Notes: generated by a model not told the origin, from the letters alone. A stretch of 64,000 bases of DNA from Candidatus Flavonifractor merdavium (GCA_019119335.1 DWXF01000022.1:21841-85840); one strand, 5' to 3'; shown: positions 24,906 to 32,609, counted from the first letter of the stretch. Numbers and translations are program-made.

Positions 24906-25997
24906 ATGAAGGCTAACAACAGACTGGTGAAGCGGGCAGGCGCTCTGGTGCTCTGCGGGGCTCTGGCGGCCAGTACGTTCCTGATGAGCGCCGGCGCGGT
25001 GAATACCAACGTGACCGCCCAGCTCTCCCCCAATATCAACGTGGTGGTGGACGGGACCACCCGCACCTTCTACAACGCCGGGGGAACCGAGGTACACCCC
25101 ATCGTCTATAACGGCACCACCTACCTGCCCCTGCGGGCCATCGGCGAGCTGATGGGCAAGAACGTGAACTGGGATCAGAGCAGCATGACCGCTTCTCTCG
25201 GCGGCACCCGTACCGACGGCGGCGTGGCCGGTACCCCCGACAATACCACCGTGACCCAGAATGTGTCCGCAGTGATCTCCACCGATATCACCGTGACGGT
25301 GGACGGTGTGGTCCGCACCTTCAGCAATGCCAACGGCACCACGGTGTATCCCCTGGTCTATAACGGCTCCATCTACCTGCCCCTGCGGGCCATCGGCAAC
25401 CTGATGGGCAAGAATGTGGGCTGGGACGGCTCCACCAGCACCGCCACCCTGAGCAGCGACGGCCCGGTGATCACCGACGCCGACAGCTTCGGAAATGGCA
25501 ATAACACCGGCAACACCGGCAATACTGGCAATACTGGCAACACCGGCCTGATTACCGCCGACCAGGCCAAGAGCAAGGCGCTGGCTCACGCCGGCCTCAG
25601 CTCCAGCCAGGTCACCTTCGTGCAGGCCAAGCTGGAGTGGGACGACGGCATCCAGATTTACGACGTGGAGTTCTACACCAGCGACTATAAGGAGTACGAC
25701 TACGAGGTCAACGCCAAGACCGGCGATATCCTCAGCTTTGACTACGACGCCGACTACTATACTCCTCCCGCCAACCAGACCGGCACCACCATCAGCCGGG
25801 ATAAGGCCATCAGCATCGCCCTGTCCTATGTGTCCGGCGCCACCCAGTCCAACGTCCGCTCCTGCAAGCTGGACCGGGACGACGGCCGGATGGAGTACGA
25901 GGTGGAGATCGTTTACGGTACCATGGAGTACGACTTTGAGATTGATGCCTACACCGGCACGGTGATCTCCCGGGACTCCGATTCCATCTACGACTGA
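24906..25997 (+). CDS. Secreted protein: two copper-amine-oxidase-N-like domains and two PepSY domains
   Basis: 363 residues with a cleavable-type signal peptide (about 1-35, ending SAGA). Two copies of a copper amine oxidase N-terminal (stalk) domain follow at about 38-100 and 118-182, each with the pattern VxVDG..RTF ... YNG..YLPLRAIG.LMGKNV.WD. A Gly-Asn-Thr repeat linker lies near 197-214. Two PepSY domains (215-280 and 295-360) end it. No amine oxidase catalytic domain is present. Good AGGAGG before the ATG. It probably acts at the cell surface together with the neighbouring PepSY lipoprotein. Confidence 0.88.
   Translation: MKANNRLVKRAGALVLCGALAASTFLMSAGAVNTNVTAQLSPNINVVVDGTTRTFYNAGGTEVHPIVYNGTTYLPLRAIGELMGKNVNWDQSSMTASLGGTRTDGGVAGTPDNTTVTQNVSAVISTDITVTVDGVVRTFSNANGTTVYPLVYNGSIYLPLRAIGNLMGKNVGWDGSTSTATLSSDGPVITDADSFGNGNNTGNTGNTGNTGNTGLITADQAKSKALAHAGLSSSQVTFVQAKLEWDDGIQIYDVEFYTSDYKEYDYEVNAKTGDILSFDYDADYYTPPANQTGTTISRDKAISIALSYVSGATQSNVRSCKLDRDDGRMEYEVEIVYGTMEYDFEIDAYTGTVISRDSDSIYD
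25498..25546 (+). repeat. Nine-base tandem repeat encoding Gly-Asn-Thr
   Basis: About five imperfect copies of GGCAAYACY encode a flexible linker between the stalk-like and PepSY domains. Some copies are identical and some differ at third positions. Confidence 0.8.
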
Positions 25998-26025
25998 TAT
26001 CCAACCATAAGGAGGAGCATCCGCT

Positions 26026-26397
26026 GTGAACAAGGGTCAGAAATGGTTTAAGCTCTATGCCGAGCAGCCCAAGGCCTCCAATCTGTCCATCGCGGGAGGG
26101 GCGGTGAAGCTGCTGTCCTACTTCCTGATGGCGGCCGCCCTGCTCTTTACCCTGGCGGTGGTTCTGGTTGGCTTCCGCATCGCCATGGCCGGCGGCATCG
26201 GGACCGCGTTTATCTTCCTCATGGACGAACTGGAGGACCAGATTTTCGGGGCCTTCCTTCTCTGGGGCATGGTGGCGGCCTGCCGCTATGTGTCCAGCGT
26301 TCTCCAGGAGAAGGCCGACCTGCTGGCCCTGGGAGACCGGCAGCCGGAACTGGCGGAGATTGTGCCGGAGGCGGAGCAGGATACCACGACAGGCTGA
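26026..26397 (+). CDS. Small membrane protein of unknown function
   Basis: 123 residues with two hydrophobic segments (about 28-55 and 70-90) and a Glu-rich C-terminal tail. It starts with GTG behind AAGGAGG. It lies 28 bases after the PepSY/stalk gene and before a terminator, so it probably ends that transcription unit. No family recognised. Confidence 0.7.
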   Translation: MNKGQKWFKLYAEQPKASNLSIAGGAVKLLSYFLMAAALLFTLAVVLVGFRIAMAGGIGTAFIFLMDELEDQIFGAFLLWGMVAACRYVSSVLQEKADLLALGDRQPELAEIVPEAEQDTTTG

Positions 26398-26403
26398 AAA
26401 CAG

Positions 26404-26443
26404 AACACGCGGGGCGACCGGAAGGGCCGCCCCGCGTGTTTTT
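26404..26443 (+). terminator. Intrinsic terminator
   Basis: A 13-bp perfect stem (26404-26416 with 26428-26440), followed by further T residues. Confidence 0.88.
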
Positions 26444-26456
26444 GCTTGTGATGGTG

Positions 26457-26912
26457 TTAATGGGACCGGCCGGAGAGCATGGCGTTGCGCTCGGCCTGGG
26501 TACAGTGGTAGTCTCCATCTCCGCTGCGGCGGTAGGAGCCCCGGACCAGGTCCCCGCCGATGTACACCGGCAACTGGTCCCGCTCTGCCATGGGCACGAA
26601 GATGGCCACGATGTCTCCGCCGTCCACGTGGAGAATCTGGATGTCTTCCTCCTTCAGCAGGTTGACGCTCACCACCTTGGGGTCGGAGAGCAGCGTGCAG
26701 AACTGCTCCACCAGTTCCTGGGGGTCCAGCAGGCCCTGGACCCGGAGGGAGTGGTCGGGCAGCTCCTCCACCCCCAGCAGGATCACCCCGCCGTAGGTGT
26801 TGGCAAAAGCGGAATAGGTCTCCCAAATGCTGTGGGGCAGCCCGCCGGTGGCCAGCTTGGCCTCCAGCCGGTTGTTTTCCCGGTAGTGGGTGATCTGGCT
26901 GATGTCAAACAT
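26457..26912 (-). CDS. AlbA_2 (Schlafen-type) putative DNA-binding protein, short form
   Basis: 151 residues. The AlbA_2 pattern is clear: E-x-K near residue 18 (RLEAKLATGGLP), the FANTYGGVILLGVEE core, and the VYIGGDLVRGSYRRSGDG end. Many family members carry a further 250-300 residues (ATPase and winged helix); this one stops after the AlbA_2 domain. It may be a natural short form or a truncated one. A patatin gene lies 16 bases upstream in the same direction. Confidence 0.85.
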   Translation of the reverse strand: MFDISQITHYRENNRLEAKLATGGLPHSIWETYSAFANTYGGVILLGVEELPDHSLRVQGLLDPQELVEQFCTLLSDPKVVSVNLLKEEDIQILHVDGGDIVAIFVPMAERDQLPVYIGGDLVRGSYRRSGDGDYHCTQAERNAMLSGRSH

Positions 26913-26928
26913 GAGCGCCTTTCTCCTT

Positions 26929-27768
26929 TCAGCGGCTCAGGAAGGCCTCCAGCTTGGCGCCGTCCTGATAGCCGTAGCCGTACAGCCGGTCCAGAGCCAG
27001 CCCGTTGCGGCGCAGGGTGCTGATACCATTGATGTCTGCCGGGGCCAGCAGCAGGGCCTTGCCCTGCTCCTCCAGGGCCAGCACCTCGTCTACCGCCTGG
27101 TTGTAATTCAGGTGGCGCTGAAGGAGGGCCTCCAGGGTCTTGGGGTAGTGGTGGAGGGCCAGCCGGGCCACGCCGGGGTGGCTCAGGGGCGGCCGGCGGA
27201 AGTCCCGGGGCCGGGTGAGCAGCACCACTAGCTTGTCGCACCCGTCTGCCAGGGCACGGCGGTAGGGCACCGGATCGGCCACGCCGCCGTCGAAGTAGGG
27301 CACCCCGTTGATCCGGTAGGGCCGGCAGGCGATAGGCAGGCAGCAGGAGGCCTTGACCACCGAGAAATCGTCAGGGCGCACGTCGTCCTTGGTGAAGTAG
27401 CGGGGCAGCCCGGTGTAGGCGTCGGTAGCCACCGCCACATACTGGCTGGAGTTGGCGGCGAAGGCGGCGTAATCCACAGGATCCTCCCCGTGGGAGTCGC
27501 TGAGGGTGGAGTAGATATAGTCCACGTCCACATAGGAGCCGGTGGTCATAAAGTTGTGCAGGCTCATATACTCCCGGCGGTTGGCGTAGTTGGTGTAAAA
27601 CCTGCGGTTGCGCCCCCGTTGTCCCGCCAGGAAGGAGACCAGGTTGGCGCTTCCGGCGGATACGCCCAGGCAATAGTCGATGGAAATATGGTGGTCCAGC
27701 AGATAGTCGTATACTCCGGCGGTGTAAATGCCCCGCATTCCGCCGCCCACGTCGATGATACCAACCAT
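26929..27768 (-). CDS. Patatin-like phospholipase
   Basis: 279 residues. The oxyanion loop DVGGGMRG (about 6-13), the nucleophile elbow GVSAGS (Ser near 38) and the Asp of the catalytic dyad (YFDGGVAD) are all present, as in bacterial patatin-like acyl hydrolases. The start at 27768 has GGGAGG upstream; a longer frame to 27822 would run through the tRNA terminator. It is followed by the AlbA_2 gene, probably cotranscribed. Lipid substrate unknown. Confidence 0.9.
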   Translation of the reverse strand: MVGIIDVGGGMRGIYTAGVYDYLLDHHISIDYCLGVSAGSANLVSFLAGQRGRNRRFYTNYANRREYMSLHNFMTTGSYVDVDYIYSTLSDSHGEDPVDYAAFAANSSQYVAVATDAYTGLPRYFTKDDVRPDDFSVVKASCCLPIACRPYRINGVPYFDGGVADPVPYRRALADGCDKLVVLLTRPRDFRRPPLSHPGVARLALHHYPKTLEALLQRHLNYNQAVDEVLALEEQGKALLLAPADINGISTLRRNGLALDRLYGYGYQDGAKLEAFLSR

Positions 27769-27792
27769 AAGATACCGCCTCCCCGGATAAAG

Positions 27793-27828
27793 TAAAAAAG
27801 CCTTGAAACCCAATGGTTTCAAGGCTTT
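27793..27828 (-). terminator. Terminator of the minus-strand tRNA-Leu genes
   Basis: A 14-bp stem around an ATTG-type loop, followed on the minus strand by TTTTTT. Confidence 0.85.
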
Positions 27829-27829
27829 C

Positions 27830-27917
27830 TGGTGCGCGAGGCGGGACTTGAACCCGCACGTGCGTAATGCACACTAGAACCTGAATCTAGCGAGTCTGCC
27901 AATTCCACCACTCGCGC
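27830..27917 (-). tRNA. tRNA-Leu (anticodon CAG)
   Basis: 88 bases including an encoded CCA. The acceptor stem is GCGCGAG/CTCGCGC, the anticodon loop TTCAGGT, there is a long variable arm as in class II tRNAs, and the T loop is GTTCAAGTC. Its sequence is identical to the plus-strand copy at 28183-28270. Confidence 0.96.
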
Positions 27918-27920
27918 ATA

Positions 27921-28006
27921 TGGTGCGGATGACGGGACTCGAACCCGTACGGCCGTGGGCCACTAGCACCTCAAGCTAGCCAGTCTACCAGTTCCAGCAC
28001 ATCCGC
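27921..28006 (-). tRNA. tRNA-Leu (anticodon GAG)
   Basis: 86 bases including an encoded CCA. The acceptor stem is GCGGATG/CATCCGC, the anticodon loop TTGAGGT, with a long variable arm. It is transcribed first in a two-tRNA unit with the CAG isoacceptor, three bases apart. Confidence 0.96.
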
Positions 28007-28036
28007 AAAACACAGCCCTCAAAAGACTGCTTGATT

Positions 28037-28065
28037 ATTATAGCGGGCCGGGGAGGATTTGTCAA
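28037..28065 (-). promoter_or_regulatory. Promoter of the minus-strand tRNA-Leu pair
   Basis: On the minus strand, TTGACA (28060-28065), 17 bases, TATAAT (28037-28042): a perfect consensus. Confidence 0.9.
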
Positions 28066-28118
28066 CCTTAATTCGCGGGATGTCCGGGAAAAAATTTGGA
28101 GAAAGAATGAAAAAACTG

Positions 28119-28147
28119 TTGACAACCGGGCGCGGGCATGGTAATAT
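28119..28147 (+). promoter_or_regulatory. Promoter of the plus-strand tRNA-Leu
   Basis: TTGACA (28119-28124), 17 bases, TAATAT (28142-28147). It is back to back with the minus-strand tRNA promoter. Confidence 0.85.
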
Positions 28148-28182
28148 AAATCTCGCGCTGAGGAGCAGCACAAATTAAATAT

Positions 28183-28270
28183 GCGCGAGTGGTGGAATTG
28201 GCAGACTCGCTAGATTCAGGTTCTAGTGTGCATTACGCACGTGCGGGTTCAAGTCCCGCCTCGCGCACCA
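28183..28270 (+). tRNA. tRNA-Leu (anticodon CAG), second copy
   Basis: 88 bases including CCA and identical base for base to the minus-strand copy at 27830-27917, in opposite orientation. It has its own promoter and terminator. Confidence 0.96.
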
Positions 28271-28323
28271 ACAAATGATCCGGACCTTTTCCGAGAGGAA
28301 AGAGGTTTGGATCATTTGTTTTA
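28271..28323 (+). terminator. Terminator after the plus-strand tRNA-Leu
   Basis: A long stem whose base pairs ACAAATGATCC with GGATCATTTGT, ending in TTTTATT. Confidence 0.8.
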
Positions 28324-28371
28324 TTCACATTCTATACCGGCATCAAGGCCGGGAAAGGGGAGAGAACCGCC

Positions 28372-28887
28372 ATGACGCTGATATTAAGCGACAGACCGCT
28401 CCACATACCGGACATGGACCAAACCACCACGGAGCTGATTGACCTGTCCGCTTTGAAGATTGCCAACTGTGTGGGCTGCTTTGGCTGCTGGACCAAGACG
28501 CCGGGGAAGTGTGTCATCCGGGACGACGCGGTGGGGGTGTACCCCCGCATTGCGGCCAGTGACCGGGTGCTGTATGTCAGCCGGGTGAAATACGGCAGCT
28601 ATGACACGGTGATGAAAACCATGCTGGAGCGGGCCATTCCGGTGCAGCAGGCTTTTATCCGCCTGCTGGACGGGGAGACCCATCATGTGCAGCGGGCTGT
28701 GGTCCCCAAGCAGGCGGTGATTTTGGGCTACGGAGACACATCCACCGAGGAGCGGGAGATTTTCCGGCAGCTGGTGGCCCGCAACGCCAAGAATATGAAC
28801 TTTGCCCAGTATCGGGTGGAATTTGCGCCGGAGGATGCCGTGGAGCAGATGGTGCGGGAGGAGGTGGCGTCATGGGCAAGATCCTGA
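28372..28887 (+). CDS. Flavodoxin-like-fold protein, NAD(P)H-dependent oxidoreductase family
   Basis: 171 residues. The pattern IANCVGCFGCWTKTPGKCVIRDDA (two Cys pairs, about residues 33-47) is that of the iron-sulfur-flavoprotein/NADPH-FMN-reductase group. The N-terminal phosphate-binding loop usually seen (NGSPR) is not present, so the first strand is reduced; FMN binding is uncertain. Its end overlaps the next flavodoxin-like gene by 16 bases. The two may form a complementary pair. Confidence 0.8.
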   Translation: MTLILSDRPLHIPDMDQTTTELIDLSALKIANCVGCFGCWTKTPGKCVIRDDAVGVYPRIAASDRVLYVSRVKYGSYDTVMKTMLERAIPVQQAFIRLLDGETHHVQRAVVPKQAVILGYGDTSTEEREIFRQLVARNAKNMNFAQYRVEFAPEDAVEQMVREEVASWARS

Positions 28888-29477
28888 TGTTAAATGGAAG
28901 TCCCAGAGCGCCCCGGTCCAACTCCAAGCAATACGCCGAGCTGTTTTCCCGGGCCTGTAAATGGGATACCGAGTATGCCGCCATCACCCGGACCAACCAC
29001 CTGGAGCTTTGCCGGCGGCTGGAGGACTTCAGCGATCTCTTGTTTGTGTTTCCCCTCTATGCCGACAGCCTTCCCGTGACGCTGCTCCACTTTTTAAAGA
29101 CTCTGGAGGCCCATCCTCGGCAACGCAAGCCCACGGTGTCCGTGCTGATCAACTGCGGCTTTCTGGAGCCGGAGCAGAACGAGCTGGCGGTGAAGATCCT
29201 GGAGCTGTACTGCCGGCAAAACGGCTATCCCTTCGGCTCCGTGCTGGCCATCGGCGGCGGGGAGGCCATTCTGGGCACGCCCTTCCGGATTTTTGTCCGC
29301 TCCAAACTGAAAAAGCTGGCGGCCTCGCTGGAGAGAGGGGCCTATGGGCGCTGGAAGGTGACCATGCCCATTTCCAAGGGGATGTTTTTGAAGGCCTCCA
29401 CCAAGTACTGGCTCAGGTATGGGGCGAAAAACGGCGTCACCGGGGAGCAGATGGCCACCATGCGGATCGAGGAATAG
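28872..29477 (+). CDS. Flavodoxin-like-fold NAD(P)H-dependent oxidoreductase
   Basis: 201 residues with the FMN phosphate loop LNGSPRAPRSNS (about 7-18), then LFVFPLYADSLP and an IGGGEA loop. It lacks the Cys cluster of its upstream partner. The overlap of 16 bases suggests coupled translation. The physiological electron donor and acceptor are unknown. Confidence 0.85.
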   Translation: MGKILMLNGSPRAPRSNSKQYAELFSRACKWDTEYAAITRTNHLELCRRLEDFSDLLFVFPLYADSLPVTLLHFLKTLEAHPRQRKPTVSVLINCGFLEPEQNELAVKILELYCRQNGYPFGSVLAIGGGEAILGTPFRIFVRSKLKKLAASLERGAYGRWKVTMPISKGMFLKASTKYWLRYGAKNGVTGEQMATMRIEE

Positions 29478-29486
29478 GGGCTGTTC

Positions 29487-29515
29487 TTGTCTTTTGCCCC
29501 CATATCCCCTATAAT
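29487..29515 (+). promoter_or_regulatory. Promoter reading into the hairpin element
   Basis: TTGTCT (29487-29492), 17 bases, TATAAT (29510-29515). Transcription should start about 29522, just before the first hairpin. Confidence 0.7.
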
Positions 29516-29521
29516 AATGTC

Positions 29522-29745
29522 TGCTGAATAAACCGCAAAGCGGTTTATTCTCGCGGCGGCAGCCGCACAATTCCATCAAAGCGGCGCAGAAGAGCCGCTT
29601 TGATGGAATTCAGCCATTGTTACAATGCGTAGTTCCACTGGTGCGTGAATACGCACCAGTGGAACGTGCAAGGGTTTTGGGTGAAATGCTCCAAAACCCT
29701 TGCACGAGAACAAAGCTGTTGGCTTTGTTCAGTACGCATTATAAT
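29522..29745 (+). ncRNA. Candidate structured RNA or palindromic element with a cloverleaf
   Basis: No credible gene. Perfect stems, in order: 11 bp (29526-29536/29540-29550), 5 bp with a GGCA loop (29553-29566), 17 bp (29569-29585/29594-29610), 15 bp (29632-29646/29651-29665), 15 bp (29666-29680/29691-29705) and 9 bp (29708-29716/29722-29730). AATGCGTA at 29624-29631 pairs with TACGCATT at 29733-29740 and encloses the last three as a cloverleaf. A second TATAAT lies at 29740-29745. It could be an independent RNA, the leader of the YesL gene, or a mobile palindromic repeat. I do not recognise a known RNA family. Confidence 0.6.
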
Positions 29746-29789
29746 AGAACCGATAACGGCCCTGACCGGGGCATAAAGGGGGAATTACC

Positions 29790-30410
29790 ATGGCAGGCGG
29801 AATTTTCAATCCCGAAAATGGCTTTTACCGCGTGACGGAGAAGCTGGTGGACCTGGTACTGCTCAGCGTGTTCTGGCTGTTCTGCTGCATTCCGGTGGTG
29901 ACCATTGGCCCCTCCACCGCGGCCCTCTATGATGCGGTGGTGCGCTGCCTCCGCCGGGATGAGCGCAACAGCTGGGCCATCTTCTTCCGCACATTTCGGG
30001 CGAATTTAAAGGTAGGGACCCTGACCACCCTGGTGCTGCTGCCGGTGGCGGTGCTGCTGGTGTTTCTCCAGGGCCTGCTCTACCAGACCGCGGGGTCGTC
30101 GGCGGGCTACGTGCTCTATGTGGCCTATCAGTTTTTTCTCCTGCTGCCGCTGGGGATGAGCTGCTATCTCTTTCCGGTGCTGTCCCGGTTCACCTTCCGC
30201 ACCGGGGGGCTGCTGCTCAACTGCGCCAAGCTGGCCGTGGCCCATTTGCCCTCCACCATCCTGATGGGGCTGCTGCTGGCCCTGTCCATCTGGTGCTGCT
30301 CCTATGTCCCGGTGCTGGCCGCCGTGCTGCCTGCCCTGCTGGCACTGGCCCACTCCTGGCCGCTGGAGCGCATCTTCCGGCCCTATATCCAGGCCCAACA
30401 AGACGAATAA
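29790..30410 (+). CDS. YesL family (DUF624) membrane protein
   Basis: 206 residues with about five membrane helices. The pattern LVDLVLLSVFWLFCCIPVVTIGPSTAALY is diagnostic of YesL/DUF624 proteins, which are typically encoded beside carbohydrate ABC transporters. The start ATG has AAAGGGGG upstream. It sits at the edge of the amino-sugar locus, 3' of the hairpin element. Function is not established. Confidence 0.88.
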   Translation: MAGGIFNPENGFYRVTEKLVDLVLLSVFWLFCCIPVVTIGPSTAALYDAVVRCLRRDERNSWAIFFRTFRANLKVGTLTTLVLLPVAVLLVFLQGLLYQTAGSSAGYVLYVAYQFFLLLPLGMSCYLFPVLSRFTFRTGGLLLNCAKLAVAHLPSTILMGLLLALSIWCCSYVPVLAAVLPALLALAHSWPLERIFRPYIQAQQDE

Positions 30411-30444
30411 AAAAAGAGACCGCCTCCGGCGGTCTCTTTTTTTT
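30411..30444. terminator. Bidirectional terminator between convergent genes
   Basis: A 14-bp stem (30411-30424 with 30428-30441) with A runs on one side and T runs on the other. It overlaps the stop codon of the minus-strand hydrolase gene. Confidence 0.88.
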
Positions 30445-31084
30445 ACAGCAATGTGGGGACGAGCTCCGCCAGTTTCCGGGCCAAAAGCCGGTGGCTCTCC
30501 TTTGTCAGGTGCATGTGGTCCACGGTGTTCTGAGCCAGGCCCAGCTGGTTGGCATCCAGAAAGGAGCACCCCTGCTCTCTGGCGGCGGCCCGGAACTGGC
30601 CGGGCAGCCGGAGGGACTTTTCCACGCACCCGGCCCCCATCTCCTGGGCCACAGGGGAGCGCTCCACTCCCTTGCCGATGGCCAGCGGGGCGATCACCAG
30701 GATGTTGGCCCCGCCCGGCCCCCAGCAGTCTATGGTCCGGGCCTTCCGGACCAGCCGGGTCAGGCCCTTTCCAATGGCACAGGCGTTGGCGCCCAGCCGC
30801 TCTTTGGTGTCGTTGGTGCCCAGCATGATCACCAGCAGGTCCACCGGGGCGTGGCTGTTCAGGCAGGGATAGAGATAGGGCAGGGCGGGCATTCCCTCCT
30901 CCACCGGGTCCTCAAAAACCGTAGTGCGTCCGGGCAGACCCTCCTCCACCACCAGATAGTCCCGGCCCAGGAGCGCCTGCAGCAGGCAGGTCCATCGCTC
31001 CTCCTCCCCAAAGCGGAAGGAGGGGGCCTCGGGGCTGTATCCGTGGGTGTTGGAATCCCCCAGACAGACGATATGCCGGCGCAC
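30443..31084 (-). CDS. SGNH/GDSL-family hydrolase
   Basis: 213 residues. Block I is CLGDSNTHG (Ser near residue 11), block III contains MLGTNDTKE, and the C-terminal block is DHMHLTKESH, which supplies the catalytic Asp and His. SGNH enzymes are esterases. The GTG start directly abuts the sugar-kinase stop, so it is in the amino-sugar locus. Removal of O-acetyl groups from sialic acid or other sugars would fit the context, which is an inference. No signal peptide, so it acts in the cytoplasm. Confidence 0.88.
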   Translation of the reverse strand: MRRHIVCLGDSNTHGYSPEAPSFRFGEEERWTCLLQALLGRDYLVVEEGLPGRTTVFEDPVEEGMPALPYLYPCLNSHAPVDLLVIMLGTNDTKERLGANACAIGKGLTRLVRKARTIDCWGPGGANILVIAPLAIGKGVERSPVAQEMGAGCVEKSLRLPGQFRAAAREQGCSFLDANQLGLAQNTVDHMHLTKESHRLLARKLAELVPTLL

Positions 31085-32464
31085 TTACTTCAGCTCGGGC
31101 AGGGAGGCGGCGGCCACCGACTGACCCACCCGGCGGGCCTTCTCGTCGGGCAGGGTGGGGATGATCTTTCCGGAGAGCTCCGGGTACTCGTCGGCCAGCA
31201 CCTGCTTGCAGGTGTCCAGAATGATGTCGCCGCCCTTGCCGGACATGACCCGGCCCAGCAGCAGCACGTGCTTGAAGCCGTAGAAGTGGTGGTACAGGGC
31301 CAGGGAGTGGCCCAGATACACGCCGATGGAGCGGTAAATGGTCTCCGCCGGGGAGTTGGGGCTCTCCATGATCTTCTGGACTTCCTTCAGCTTCTCGGCG
31401 GGGGAGAGGTCGGGGGAGAGGTTGATACCGGCGGCGGGGGCCAGCTTGATCACGCCGTCCTGAGAGAAATACTTCACGCCGCAGCCGATGTCGCCGGACC
31501 ACTCGTCTTCCATGGCGGCAGGATTGGCGTCCACGGGGGCGAAGGCCAGCTCGTTGAGCCAGCCGGTGATGTTGCCGTTCTGGTCCACGTAGCCCACCGC
31601 CTCGCTGGTGCCCATGGCGATGCCCATGATGTTGTTTTCCTCCAGGCTCATGGCCCCGGCCAGGGCGGACACGTCGCCGTCGTTGGCCACCACGTAGGGC
31701 ACATCGCCGAAGGTGTCGGTGATGGCCCGGATGTAAATATCCTTCACCTTGGCGTCAAAGTCCTCCTTGGACACCTTCAGGAACAGGGAGGCCACCATGG
31801 TGCGGTTTTCGATGTAGATGCCGGCGGAGGACACGCCCACTGCGTCCACCCGGGGCATGTGCGCGGCGGCCGACTTGAGGGCGGCCACAATGCCGTCGTA
31901 GTGGTAGTCGGGGTCGGAAGTGGTCTTGGGGTGCCACACCACCTCCTCGGAGAACACCGGCTCGCCGTCGATCACGGCGGACACCTTCCGGTCGGAGCCG
32001 CCCGCGTCAAAGCCGATGCGGCAGCCGCCCAGGTGGCGGCCTACCGCCTGAGGATTGCTGTACTCGGCGGGCAGGGCGTCGCAGAATACCACCTCAAAGG
32101 GCTTTTCATAGACGTTGGACATGAACTCGGCGTCGAAGGACCGCTGTCCCCCCGCGCACCAGGTGGCCTTCATGGCCTCAAAAATATCCTTGTCGCCGCA
32201 GATATAGACCTTGAAGCCGCCCATGTACCACAGCATGGTCTTGATCAGCCGGTCCACGTAGTACCGGTCGGCCTGGGCCATCTCCGGGGTGCCGTGGATG
32301 AAGGTATGGTATACCGCCACCTCGCCGCCGGCCCGCTCCACCGCCACGCCCAGGGGCTTTTTGGCGTCCTTTAGAAAGGCCTGAAAGAATTTGCCCAGAG
32401 GCAGAAAGCCGGGGTCCAGCTCCGGGCTGTGCTTGACGGAGACCTCAATTCCAAGATGATTCAT
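31085..32464 (-). CDS. ASKHA-fold sugar kinase, candidate GlcNAc/ManNAc kinase
   Basis: 459 residues. The ATP phosphate-1 motif GFDAGGSDRK lies at 151-160, unusually far from the start. VANDGDVSALAGA resembles the catalytic Asp region, and GIAMGTSEAVGY the phosphate-2 motif. The N-terminal 145 residues are an extra domain. The ROK zinc motif (CxCGxxGC) is absent. It is divergent from the AGE-type epimerase gene. With that enzyme making free GlcNAc, a hexosamine kinase is needed before nagA, and this is the only candidate in the locus. The substrate is inferred. Confidence 0.7.
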   Translation of the reverse strand: MNHLGIEVSVKHSPELDPGFLPLGKFFQAFLKDAKKPLGVAVERAGGEVAVYHTFIHGTPEMAQADRYYVDRLIKTMLWYMGGFKVYICGDKDIFEAMKATWCAGGQRSFDAEFMSNVYEKPFEVVFCDALPAEYSNPQAVGRHLGGCRIGFDAGGSDRKVSAVIDGEPVFSEEVVWHPKTTSDPDYHYDGIVAALKSAAAHMPRVDAVGVSSAGIYIENRTMVASLFLKVSKEDFDAKVKDIYIRAITDTFGDVPYVVANDGDVSALAGAMSLEENNIMGIAMGTSEAVGYVDQNGNITGWLNELAFAPVDANPAAMEDEWSGDIGCGVKYFSQDGVIKLAPAAGINLSPDLSPAEKLKEVQKIMESPNSPAETIYRSIGVYLGHSLALYHHFYGFKHVLLLGRVMSGKGGDIILDTCKQVLADEYPELSGKIIPTLPDEKARRVGQSVAAASLPELK

Positions 32465-32580
32465 AGAAACCTCTCCTCCTTTTGTATGAAACAGACAGCA
32501 TTCCTTGCTTATAGGCTATCAGTTTTTTTAAATCTGTCAAGCATATTTTCAGAGTTTTGAAAATTATTTTCTTTTTTCCC

Positions 32581-32609
32581 TTGACGGGGCGTAAACCGGC
32601 GGGTATGAT
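32581..32609 (+). promoter_or_regulatory. Promoter of the epimerase/RpiR unit
   Basis: TTGACG (32581-32586), 17 bases, TATGAT (32604-32609). Confidence 0.75.

Noticed and set aside
25498..25546. Short tandem repeats that might suggest a CRISPR array
   Set aside because: Nine-base repeats in frame encoding a Gly-Asn-Thr linker; no spacers and no cas genes in the window.
26457..26912. Calling the AlbA_2 gene a truncated pseudogene
   Set aside because: It has a clean start and stop, and stand-alone short AlbA_2 proteins exist; no remnant of the missing domains lies downstream.
29617..29835. 72-codon open frame across the cloverleaf
   Set aside because: It crosses the stems and runs into the YesL start in another frame; no ribosome site.
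32508..32540. Promoter for the sugar kinase (TTGACA on the minus strand)
   Set aside because: The best -10 (TATAAG) is 21 bases away, too far for a confident call.
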